Assembly: GCA_963578605.1 (NCBI GenBank)
Contig: CAUZEA010000093.1
Coordinates: forward strand, 1-22,681
DNA length: 22,681 nt
From: JAKVCB01 sp963578605
GTDB taxonomy: Bacteria; Planctomycetota; Planctomycetia; Pirellulales; Lacipirellulaceae
Direction: 5' to 3'
The notes under the pieces are model-generated. The model had not been told where the DNA came from, ran no database searches, and saw only the letters and a list, made by a program, of their open reading frames with translations. Both the position numbers and the translations under genes were made by a program. Positions 1 to 7,503 of this stretch are shown here, in pieces (position 1 is the first letter of the stretch; each line of letters begins with the position of its first letter).

Positions 1-914
1 CGAGTTCCATGGCGTCGGTTTGCGGGTCTACCCTCGGGTTGATGGCGGCTGGCGTTCCGATCACGAATCCTGTGGCCGGCATTTCTACCGGTTTGGTCAA
101 GAATGGCGACCAGTGGGTTTTGCTCACCGACATCCTCGGTGATGAAGATCACTTCGGCGATATGGACTTTAAAATCGCTGGAACGCAAAACGGGATCACC
201 GGTATCCAACTTGATCTGAAGATCAACGGAATTAGCGAAGAGATTATCCGGGCGACCCTTGTTCAGTCGCGAGAGGCGCGGATGGAAATCCTGCGGAATA
301 TGTTATCGACCATCTCGCGTCCACGTGAGAAAACGGCCGAAAGTGCGCCACTGCTGAAACGCACGAAGATCGCTCCCGATAAAATCGGTATGCTGATCGG
401 ACCGGGTGGCAAAAACATCCGCAGCATTCAAGAGTCTGCCGGAGTGACTATCGATGTTGATGAGGACGGCACGGTGACCGTTGCAGGGATGGGACATGAA
501 GGCGTGCAGCAGGCACTCAATCGCATCGAGGCGATGACAGGGAATGTCGAAGTTGGTCGTGTTTACGACGGGGTTGTCACCAGCGTCAAAGACTTTGGTG
601 CTTTTGTGGAGATCCTGCCCGGACGAGACGGCCTCTGTCATATTAGTGAGTTGTCGGACGAATATGTCTCGAGTGTGGCCGATATTTGCCAGATTGGCGA
701 TCCAATGAAAGTTCGTGTGATTGCCGTCGACGAACAAGATCGCGTTAAATTGAGTCGACGCGCTGCCCTCGTGGAAGGTGGTGCCGATAGTGAGGAGCAA
801 ATGGCGAGTGTCGGGGCCGACTCCGGCAGTGCCCAAGGGTCACGTGGCGAGGGAAAAGGTAACAGTTCACGTGGCGGTGGCGGTGGCGGTCGTAAACGCG
901 AGTCGCGCAGCTAA
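1..914 (+). CDS. pnp: Polyribonucleotide nucleotidyltransferase (PNPase), 3' part
   Basis: This is the C-terminal part of PNPase, the phosphorolytic 3'-5' exoribonuclease of RNA turnover. The frame is open from base 3 (codons SSMASVCGS...), so the gene starts upstream of the window and the first ATG at 9 is internal. The second RNase PH domain ends the visible core and keeps the active-site stretch ILGDEDHFGDMDFK. A KH domain follows (GMLIGPGGKNIRSIQ, about residues 125-180 from the ATG at 9), then an S1 RNA-binding domain (VGRVYDGVVTSVKDFGAFVE to about residue 250). The protein ends in a Gly/Arg/Ser-rich tail with a run of six glycines, longer and more basic than a minimal PNPase end, probably an extra RNA-contacting tail. 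The order RNase PH2-KH-S1 leaves little doubt about identity. A hairpin terminator lies 30 bp after the stop. Confidence 0.97.
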   Translation, partial: SSMASVCGSTLGLMAAGVPITNPVAGISTGLVKNGDQWVLLTDILGDEDHFGDMDFKIAGTQNGITGIQLDLKINGISEEIIRATLVQSREARMEILRNMLSTISRPREKTAESAPLLKRTKIAPDKIGMLIGPGGKNIRSIQESAGVTIDVDEDGTVTVAGMGHEGVQQALNRIEAMTGNVEVGRVYDGVVTSVKDFGAFVEILPGRDGLCHISELSDEYVSSVADICQIGDPMKVRVIAVDEQDRVKLSRRAALVEGGADSEEQMASVGADSGSAQGSRGEGKGNSSRGGGGGGRKRESRS

Positions 915-944
915 TTGGGAATATTGCCAAGAAGGTGAAACGTC

Positions 945-978
945 CGCCCGGTGATGTGCCGCCGTATGTCGCCGGGCG
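945..978 (+). terminator. Rho-independent terminator-like hairpin after pnp
   Basis: Bases 945-951 (CGCCCGG) pair perfectly with 972-978 (CCGGGCG). The stem continues inward with a T-G wobble, a G-C pair and an A-T pair, leaving a loop of about 14 nt. The right arm runs straight into TTTT (979-982). The position 30 bp past the pnp stop fits a terminator separating pnp from the kinase gene. The T-run is short, so strength is uncertain. Confidence 0.55.
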
Positions 979-1020
979 TTTTGATGCGCCGAACACCTGA
1001 TTCGGATCTCCTCCCCACGA

Positions 1021-1833
1021 GTGTTGGTCTTGCCCGACCGCAAACAACCCTCCATCGACAAGTTCATGGCGACTTCCCATCTGCACAAACCGGATGACCA
1101 ATCTGCCGAGGCCATCGAGCGGTTGATGGACCAGTACACACAAATTGCCCGCCTCGCTGGCGCCTTGGCACACGAGATCAAGAATCCCCTCTCGACGATT
1201 CGCCTTAACATGGAATTATTGCTTGAGGATCTCGACGATGCCGAAAGTCCGGGTCAGCGTCGGGCGGTCAAACAGGTCGAATTGGTGCAGCGCGAATGTC
1301 AAAGATTACAGGATTTGCTCGATGATTTTTTGAATTACGCCAAGGTCCGCCAACTCGATTTAACACCAACCGATCTCAACGCTCAAATTGACGAATTACT
1401 CGATTTTTTTGCGCCGGAGACCCGGTCAACAGAGATCGAGGTCCTACGGTATTTCGACCCGGAATTGCCACATGTGAATCTCGATCGCGAGGCCTTCCGA
1501 GGCGCCTTCTTGAATTTGCTGATCAATGCCAGGCAGGCGATGCCCCGCGGAGGCCAATTGACCGTCAGAACCCATGGGCAAGGAGACAACGTTGCCGTGC
1601 GGGTGATCGATACCGGCGATGGGGTGGACGAAAAAACCGCTTCCCAAATGTTCGAGGCGTTTTTTTCCACCAAACCGAGTGGTTCCGGCCTGGGGCTGCC
1701 GACCACCAGCAAAATCATCGAAGCCCATGGCGGGCGGATCAGCGTCCAAAGTGAAGTGGGGCATGGAACGCAATTCACCATCGAATTGCCGGTGTCGCCC
1801 CGTTTGCCCGAAAACCCTGCCCGTTCCCCCTAG
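1021..1833 (+). CDS. Soluble sensor histidine kinase, NtrB-like
   Basis: A 270-residue histidine kinase with no membrane segment and no obvious PAS domain, so probably cytoplasmic. The dimerisation/phosphoacceptor helix carries ALAHEIKNPLSTIR with phospho-accepting His51. The HATPase domain shows the N box FLNLLINARQAM (Asn169), the G1 box DTGDG (197-201), an F box around FEAFFSTKPS and the G2 box GSGLGL (221-226). The H box HEIKNPL is typical of kinases paired with sigma-54 activators, and exactly such a regulator follows 126 bp downstream, so the two very likely form a two-component pair. The GTG at 1021 is chosen as the longest plausible start. The ATG at 1066 (MATSHLHKP) is a good alternative, since neither has a clear Shine-Dalgarno. 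The signal sensed cannot be read from the sequence. Confidence 0.9.
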   Translation: MLVLPDRKQPSIDKFMATSHLHKPDDQSAEAIERLMDQYTQIARLAGALAHEIKNPLSTIRLNMELLLEDLDDAESPGQRRAVKQVELVQRECQRLQDLLDDFLNYAKVRQLDLTPTDLNAQIDELLDFFAPETRSTEIEVLRYFDPELPHVNLDREAFRGAFLNLLINARQAMPRGGQLTVRTHGQGDNVAVRVIDTGDGVDEKTASQMFEAFFSTKPSGSGLGLPTTSKIIEAHGGRISVQSEVGHGTQFTIELPVSPRLPENPARSP

Positions 1834-1959
1834 GATTCGCACAACCAGCCCACGTTGCTCTTTTTCCATTGGCTTGGAAACCATCGGTCGGACATTCTTT
1901 TCGTTTCCCTTCCAACACGCCCCTTTGCACTCATAAGAGTCGCTCGTATCATTCTCCTT

Positions 1960-3354
1960 ATGATCGCTGCCAAGACCACCGCTAGTACCGGCCCACCGAT
2001 CAAAGTCCTGGTGATCGACAACGACGCGGCCCATGCCGAAACCATTGCCGACAGCCTCCAGCGAATTGGCTACGATTGCACCGTGGCCACCAGTGGGTTG
2101 GAAGGAGTTCGATTGTTGGAGAACGGCACGTATGATCTCGTTGTCACCGACCTCAAAATGCCCGGGGTGGGTGGCTTGGAAATCCTTTCCAAAAGTCGTG
2201 AAGTTCTGCCGGATGCCGAGGTGATCCTGGTGACGGGACACGGTACGATTCAATCGGCAGTCGAGGCGATGCGGCATGGGGCTTTCAACTACCTGCTCAA
2301 GCCGTTGGATCTGAAACAACTGCGGGCAGTGGTCGACAATGCCGCCACCAGCCATTATCTCAGGCGGGCCAATGCCGAACTGCATCGTCGCCTCGATGAA
2401 AAATTTGGCTTCGATGGCGTTATTGGCAACAGTTCCCAGATGCTCGATGTCATTGTCCGCCTGCAACGCATTGCACCGACGGATGTAACCGTACTTATTG
2501 AAGGTGATACTGGGACGGGTAAGGAACTGGTTGCCAAAGCAATCCACCAGAACAGCCCGCGAAAAAAACGTCCCTTCGTGCCCTTGAATTGTGCCGCATT
2601 GAGCGAGAACATTCTCGAAAGCGAACTCTTTGGACATATTAAAGGGGCGTTTACCGACGCTTCGACCGACCGGGTTGGGAAGTTCGAGTATGCCGATGGA
2701 GGAACTCTCTTTCTGGATGAAGTTGGCGACATGCCGTTGCCAACCCAGATCAAATTGTTGCGCGTGCTGGAAAGTGGTGAAATTACGCGTGTGGGGTCGA
2801 ATGAGCCGGTCCAGGTCGACGTGCGAATCCTCTCGGCTACCAATCGTGACTTGGACAAGTTTGTCGCCCAGGGGAGTTTTCGGGAAGATTTGTACCATCG
2901 ACTGAAAGTGGTGACGATCACCCTCCCGCGACTGATCGATCGGCGCGAGGATGTGCCGCTGTTAATCGACTATTTTGTGAAAGAACATTTGTCCAGGCAC
3001 GGCAAGAAGATCAACGGGATTTCCACGGCTGCGCGCCGCCGACTGTTGGCTTTCGACTGGCCCGGAAATGTTCGTCAGCTCCGCAACGTTATTGAGAGTA
3101 TGGTCGTTGTCGATTACGACGAAGTGTTGGATCTCGATGATTTGCCGGCTGAACTGGCCCCCGACGATGCCATAGTCGAGCGAAATCAAATGGGGGGACT
3201 GCATGAACTCGTTGGCAAGTCGATGGACGAAATCGAAGAGTTGTTCATTGCCGAAACACTCAAGGTGACGGTTGGCAATCGTGAAGAGGCTGCCAAGATG
3301 CTGGGGATTGGGGAACGCACACTTTATCGCAAAATCAAGCAGTACGAATTGTAA
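1960..3354 (+). CDS. Sigma-54-dependent response regulator, NtrC family
   Basis: A 464-residue enhancer-binding regulator expected to activate sigma-54 promoters after phosphorylation by the upstream kinase. The receiver domain (about 14-130) has the acidic pocket VLVIDND, phospho-acceptor Asp64 (VVTDLKMPG), a conserved Thr92 and Lys114 (LLKPLD). The AAA+ domain has Walker A GDTGTGKE (182-189) and Walker B GGTLFLDE (247-254). The C-terminus is a Fis-type helix-turn-helix (NREEAAKMLGIGERTLYRKI). The sigma-54 contact loop reads GAFTDA (229-234) instead of GAFTGA, with Asp233 in place of the second Gly. The ATG at 1960 places the receiver normally. The frame is open back to a TTG at 1855, but the extra residues look non-homologous. 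No strong Shine-Dalgarno is visible. Targets are unknown. Confidence 0.93.
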   Translation: MIAAKTTASTGPPIKVLVIDNDAAHAETIADSLQRIGYDCTVATSGLEGVRLLENGTYDLVVTDLKMPGVGGLEILSKSREVLPDAEVILVTGHGTIQSAVEAMRHGAFNYLLKPLDLKQLRAVVDNAATSHYLRRANAELHRRLDEKFGFDGVIGNSSQMLDVIVRLQRIAPTDVTVLIEGDTGTGKELVAKAIHQNSPRKKRPFVPLNCAALSENILESELFGHIKGAFTDASTDRVGKFEYADGGTLFLDEVGDMPLPTQIKLLRVLESGEITRVGSNEPVQVDVRILSATNRDLDKFVAQGSFREDLYHRLKVVTITLPRLIDRREDVPLLIDYFVKEHLSRHGKKINGISTAARRRLLAFDWPGNVRQLRNVIESMVVVDYDEVLDLDDLPAELAPDDAIVERNQMGGLHELVGKSMDEIEELFIAETLKVTVGNREEAAKMLGIGERTLYRKIKQYEL

Positions 3355-3465
3355 ATACCACAAACACCGCGGCGTCATGGAGGCCGACAACACTTACCCG
3401 CAGTGGGACGTACCAACCTGCTGTCGGGTGGTGGCCTGCCGCCCAACGACTTGCCTTTAGTCACC

Positions 3466-5310
3466 ATGCCACACATTTGCCAATTGTCACCGGCGGTCGT
3501 TAACAAAATTGCCGCTGGTGAAGTGGTCGAACGACCAGCCAGCGTGCTCAAGGAACTACTGGAGAACTCCGTCGACGCCGGAGCTGGCCGGATTGACGCC
3601 TCCCTGGAAAAGGGAGGGAGCGAAGTCATTCGTGTCAGAGATGATGGATGTGGTATCGACGCCGATCAACTCACACTCGCCGTAGCTAGCCACGCAACCA
3701 GCAAAATCAAATCGGCAGAGGACTTGTTTTCGGTCGGCACGCTTGGCTTTCGTGGCGAAGCCCTCGCGTCCATTGCCGCGGTTAGCCGTCTTACGATTCG
3801 GAGTTGTACCCGCAACGCCAGTACAGGAACGGAATTGGAGGTCGTGGGTGGGGAACTTCAACCCGTGGTTCCCGTCGGGTGCCCGCACGGTACGACGATC
3901 GAAGTTCGCAACTTGTTTTACAATACGCCTGTCCGTCAAAAGTTCTTGCGATCGACACAAACCGAAGTGGGCCACGCCACCGAGGCCTTTACGCGGATTG
4001 CATTGGCCTGTCCACAAGTCCATCTGACGTTGACCAACAACGGGCGGCTCGTGCATGACTTGCCTGCCGACGATTTTCGTGGACGAATTACGAAGTTTTT
4101 TGGAGAAGAAATCGCTCGAGGACTTATCGAGGTCGAGAGTGAAAATGAGGGTGTCCGTCTAGACGGCTATGTGGTCAATCCGCAGCAGAGTCGGGCCAAT
4201 AACCGCACTCAATACCTGTTTTTGAATGGTCGCGCCATTCGAGACCGGGCACTGCAACACGCGCTCATCGAAGCTTATCGTGGCTTGCTGCTGAATGGTC
4301 GCTATTCAATTTGCTTCTTGCGACTTGAAATGCCTCCCGAAGTGGTCGACGTCAACGTGCATCCCACAAAGCAAGAAGTTCGTTTTCAGGATGCAGGTCG
4401 GCTTTACAGCCAGTTGCTTGGGACTCTCCGCTCCAAATTTTTGACCACCAATTTGACGGCTCGGGCCGAAATCGAAGAGGCCCCATCGACAGCCGCCTGC
4501 GAGGAGACAAGCGGTACAAGCCAGCTCGTGGCTTGGGCCCGCAACGAGCTGGGACGACAGACGGAATCAAAGTTCACCAGCCCAGTGGCAGAACGGCAGA
4601 ACGACTTCCAACCTGCCGGAACGCCCCTCGCGCTGCATCGGCTCGATGGCCCGCAATCCCTCGTTGGTGGCGTGGCTGGTTCGCCAGGGGTTGATCCGGT
4701 AGCGGACAATCCTGATTCGGGGGTATCACGGCCCGTTGGGAAGCCGTCTGCACTGCAGATTCACAATCGCTACCTGGTGGTGGAGACCGACGCTGGCATG
4801 GAGATTATCGACCAGCATGCCTTACACGAACGGATCCTGTACGAGCGGATTCGCAAAAAAGTGGAGAACGCACCGCTGGAATCGCAAAAACTACTCGTTC
4901 CCGAGCCGGTCGATTTGACGGCCAGCGAAGCGGCTCGCATTCTGGAGCATCGCGACCTGCTGCAAAGGCTTGGTCTGGACGTTCAGCCATTTGGCGGCGA
5001 GACGGTCCTGGTGGCCAGTTATCCGGCCATGTTGGCCAAGATCAGCCCAAGCGAGGTGCTCCGCGAGTTGGTGGAGTGTCTGGAAGTGGCTGGGAGTCAC
5101 CCCGAGCCAACCACCCTCCTGGATGATTTGCTGCACAGCATCGCCTGCAAGGCCGCGGTGAAGTTCGGTGATCCGCTGGTTTCGGCTGAGATCGACACCT
5201 TGCTGGCCGATCGCCATCTCATCCGTGAGAGTCACCATTGCCCGCACGGGCGTCCTACGACGCTGATGTTCACGCGGCAACAACTCGATCGACAATTCAA
5301 ACGGATTTGA
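3466..5310 (+). CDS. mutL: DNA mismatch repair protein MutL with endonuclease motif
   Basis: A 614-residue MutL, the ATPase that links MutS mismatch recognition to strand incision. The N-terminal GHKL ATPase shows KELLENSVDAG (29-39, with the catalytic Glu30 and Mg-binding Asn34), VRDDGCGID, and the ATP-lid motif GTLGFRGEALASI. The transducer domain ends near HPTKQEVRF. After a variable linker (about 325-425) the C-terminal domain has DQHALHERILYE (449-460), which fits the endonuclease consensus DQHA(X)2E(X)4E, plus ACKAAVKFGD and CPHGRP (592-597). These are the metal-site motifs of nicking MutL proteins, which are typical of bacteria without MutH-type methyl-directed repair. The ATG at 3466 (MPHICQLS) matches the family N-terminus; an in-frame GTG at 3403 adds 21 unrelated residues. 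No mutS is in the window. Confidence 0.97.
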   Translation: MPHICQLSPAVVNKIAAGEVVERPASVLKELLENSVDAGAGRIDASLEKGGSEVIRVRDDGCGIDADQLTLAVASHATSKIKSAEDLFSVGTLGFRGEALASIAAVSRLTIRSCTRNASTGTELEVVGGELQPVVPVGCPHGTTIEVRNLFYNTPVRQKFLRSTQTEVGHATEAFTRIALACPQVHLTLTNNGRLVHDLPADDFRGRITKFFGEEIARGLIEVESENEGVRLDGYVVNPQQSRANNRTQYLFLNGRAIRDRALQHALIEAYRGLLLNGRYSICFLRLEMPPEVVDVNVHPTKQEVRFQDAGRLYSQLLGTLRSKFLTTNLTARAEIEEAPSTAACEETSGTSQLVAWARNELGRQTESKFTSPVAERQNDFQPAGTPLALHRLDGPQSLVGGVAGSPGVDPVADNPDSGVSRPVGKPSALQIHNRYLVVETDAGMEIIDQHALHERILYERIRKKVENAPLESQKLLVPEPVDLTASEAARILEHRDLLQRLGLDVQPFGGETVLVASYPAMLAKISPSEVLRELVECLEVAGSHPEPTTLLDDLLHSIACKAAVKFGDPLVSAEIDTLLADRHLIRESHHCPHGRPTTLMFTRQQLDRQFKRI

Positions 5311-5343
5311 TCTGCATTGCGATTTACCGCAAAATGGAAGCGG

Positions 5344-5369
5344 CTGGTATCACGATCGGGTGATACCAG
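5344..5369. promoter_or_regulatory. 10-bp perfect hairpin between mutL and aroDE
   Basis: CTGGTATCAC (5344-5353) and GTGATACCAG (5360-5369) are exact inverted repeats separated by six bases. The element sits 33 bp after the mutL stop and 38 bp before the aroDE start. No T-run follows on either strand, so a classic Rho-independent terminator is not supported. It could be a processing or attenuation hairpin or an operator. Confidence 0.45.
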
Positions 5370-5407
5370 AGCCAGCCCCTTCCCCTTGAAAAGTGGTCAA
5401 CCTGCCC

Positions 5408-6895
5408 ATGATCTGCGTCAGCATCGGCCGTAGTCGGCATAAGCATATGATGATTGAGCACAGGCATCTGGTTGACCAGGGAGCAGAGCTCGTCGAATTG
5501 CGTCTCGATTACGTGACAGCGCGAGTCAACATTCAGCGCCTGCTGAAGGATCGCCCGTCGGCAGTCATCGTGACGGTTCGCCGCCAACAGGATGGCGGGA
5601 AGTATACCGGTACGGAAGAGCAGCGGCTCGTGATGCTTCGTGAAGCGATCGCGATGGGGGTCGAGTATATCGACTTGGAGGAAGACGTCGCCGCAGAGAT
5701 TCCGCGGTTTGGCCCCACGAAACGGATTATTAGTTATCACAACTTCCGCAAAACACCCGAAAAACTTCGCGATCTACATACCCGGCTTGCTTCGAAAGAT
5801 GCGGATGTCGTGAAAATTGCCACAATGGCCCACAATCCACATGACAATCTCCAGATGTTGGAGATGATCCAGCAAAGTGAGATTCCGACCGTCGGCATGT
5901 GCATGGGGGATATTGGCACGCCGTCGCGCATTCTGGGGCCGAAGTTTCGAGCCCCATTCGTTTATGCTACCTTTCACCATGAACGGGCGTTGGCCCCAGG
6001 GCAACTTAGTTACGACCAAATGGTGCAGATCTATCGTCACAACGAAATCAATGAAGATACGAAAGTCTACGGCGTGATTGCCGATCCGGTGGCTCACAGT
6101 TTAAGTCCCCAAATCCACAACGCCGCTTTTACGGCGGCAGGAATCAACGCGATTTATGTTCCCTTTCGCGTTCCAATCGATGCGCTCGATCAATTCGTGG
6201 AGGATGTCGGGCGGTTGGAAGTGCGGGGACTCAGCGTCACGATTCCTCACAAGGAATCCATTGCCAGGCAACTTACGAAAGTCGATCCGGCAGTGAAAGG
6301 AATTGGGGCCGTCAATACGGTATTGTTCAAAGACAATGAAGTGTTGGGTTACAACACTGATTACAAGGCAGCGATGGACAGCATCGAAAATGCTTTGGGA
6401 GAGGTGGGTCGCCGACCCAGCCCGTTGAAGGGTAAACGAGTACTCGTGATGGGGGCAGGCGGGGTTGCCCGCGCCATTATGTACGGTCTCAAGCATCGTG
6501 AGGCCAAAGTTTGTGTTGCCAGTCGAACACGTGCCCGAGCCGATGCGTTGGTGGCGACGTTCGGGGGAACTTCGCTTGACTGGAGTGTGCGGCATCAACA
6601 GGATGTCGAGATCATCATCAACTGTACGCCCACGGGTATGCACCCCAATGTTGACGAATCACCCTACAATAAATTACACCTCAGGCCAGGGTTAGTTGTC
6701 TTCGACACGGTCTACAATCCCGAATCAACGTTGTTACTCAAGGAAGCGCGGGCTCGTGGTTGCGAGATTATCACCGGGGTGGAAATGTTCGTCCGCCAGG
6801 CAGCTTTGCAGTACTTTTTGTTTACGGGCAAGGAAGCTCCCACCCAATTGATGCGCGACACGCTCAAACGGGTTATCGGGCCAGTGAAGTTCTGA
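5408..6895 (+). CDS. aroDE: Bifunctional 3-dehydroquinate dehydratase / shikimate dehydrogenase
   Basis: A 495-residue fusion catalysing two consecutive shikimate-pathway steps: dehydration of 3-dehydroquinate, then NADPH reduction of 3-dehydroshikimate. Residues 1-215 are a type I dehydratase. They include VELRLDY, the catalytic His111 (ISYHNF), Schiff-base Lys136 (DVVKIA), GTPSRI, and the C-terminal substrate loop around APGQLS. Residues about 225-495 are the dehydrogenase. They include YGVIADPVAHSLSPQIHN, the catalytic Lys282 (TIPHKES) and Asp318 (GYNTDYK), the NADP-binding loop GAGGVARA, NCTPTGM and GVEMFVRQAALQ. The same order is known from plant AroDE proteins and from chlamydiae and planctomycetes. 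The ATG at 5408 opens directly on the first barrel strand; GTG 5393 is an alternative. The aroK gene follows after 16 bp, so the two are probably cotranscribed. Confidence 0.96.
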   Translation: MICVSIGRSRHKHMMIEHRHLVDQGAELVELRLDYVTARVNIQRLLKDRPSAVIVTVRRQQDGGKYTGTEEQRLVMLREAIAMGVEYIDLEEDVAAEIPRFGPTKRIISYHNFRKTPEKLRDLHTRLASKDADVVKIATMAHNPHDNLQMLEMIQQSEIPTVGMCMGDIGTPSRILGPKFRAPFVYATFHHERALAPGQLSYDQMVQIYRHNEINEDTKVYGVIADPVAHSLSPQIHNAAFTAAGINAIYVPFRVPIDALDQFVEDVGRLEVRGLSVTIPHKESIARQLTKVDPAVKGIGAVNTVLFKDNEVLGYNTDYKAAMDSIENALGEVGRRPSPLKGKRVLVMGAGGVARAIMYGLKHREAKVCVASRTRARADALVATFGGTSLDWSVRHQQDVEIIINCTPTGMHPNVDESPYNKLHLRPGLVVFDTVYNPESTLLLKEARARGCEIITGVEMFVRQAALQYFLFTGKEAPTQLMRDTLKRVIGPVKF

Positions 6896-6911
6896 GAGGA
6901 TCTCCCCACGC

Positions 6912-7445
6912 ATGTCAGTGCCCACGCGGATCTTCCTGATTGGCTATCGTGGTAGCGGAAAGACGACCGTTGCCCGGTTGCTGGCCCCGCAACTTCAATT
7001 CGACTGGGTCGATTCGGATAGGGAGGTCGAATTGCGAGCCGGTACCTCAATTGCTGCTATCTTTGCCGAGCAAGGCGAAGCAGCCTTCAGAGAACTTGAG
7101 ACCGAAGTGCTGGTTGAACTGTGTCAACGCGAGAGGACTGTGGTAGCGCTGGGCGGCGGCTGTATTGTTCGTGCCCAAAATCGTGATTTGATTGCCGCTG
7201 CTGGACCTGCCGTCTGGCTTACCGCCCCGGTGCACGTTCTTGGAGATCGATTGCAGGAGGATCCCCTCACCGCCTCAATTCGACCTGACCTCACACCAAC
7301 GGGTGGGCAGGGCGAGATCGAGGTGATCCTCAAAGAGCGCATTGGGCTCTATCGTCAATCCGCCACGTGGGAGGTTGACACCGAAGACAAAAATCCCGCG
7401 GAAGTCGTTGCTGCCATCCGTTCGCAATTGGATTCGGAGCGTTAG
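6912..7445 (+). CDS. aroK: Shikimate kinase
   Basis: A 177-residue cytoplasmic P-loop kinase that phosphorylates shikimate at O3, the step after the AroE reaction. The Walker A is GYRGSGKTT (11-19). Asp34 and Asp36 lie in DWVDSD, Arg60 in AFRELE matches the substrate-binding arginine, and GGGCIVR (81-87) is the Walker B/substrate loop. The lid region is DPLTASIRPDL. Length is normal for the family. A GAGAGGA stretch (6894-6900) overlaps the aroDE stop and lies 11 nt before the ATG, a loose Shine-Dalgarno. The gene order aroDE-aroK supports both calls and suggests a small aromatic-biosynthesis operon. Confidence 0.95.
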   Translation: MSVPTRIFLIGYRGSGKTTVARLLAPQLQFDWVDSDREVELRAGTSIAAIFAEQGEAAFRELETEVLVELCQRERTVVALGGGCIVRAQNRDLIAAAGPAVWLTAPVHVLGDRLQEDPLTASIRPDLTPTGGQGEIEVILKERIGLYRQSATWEVDTEDKNPAEVVAAIRSQLDSER

Positions 7446-7503
7446 CCACGAGCATTGCCCGCGTAACCCCAGACGTTTGATACCTCGCTGGAAACACCAC
7501 ACC

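Noticed and set aside
1444..2898. 484-codon minus-strand open frame under the kinase and regulator
   Set aside because: It is antisense to two genes with complete catalytic motifs and its own translation shows no family.
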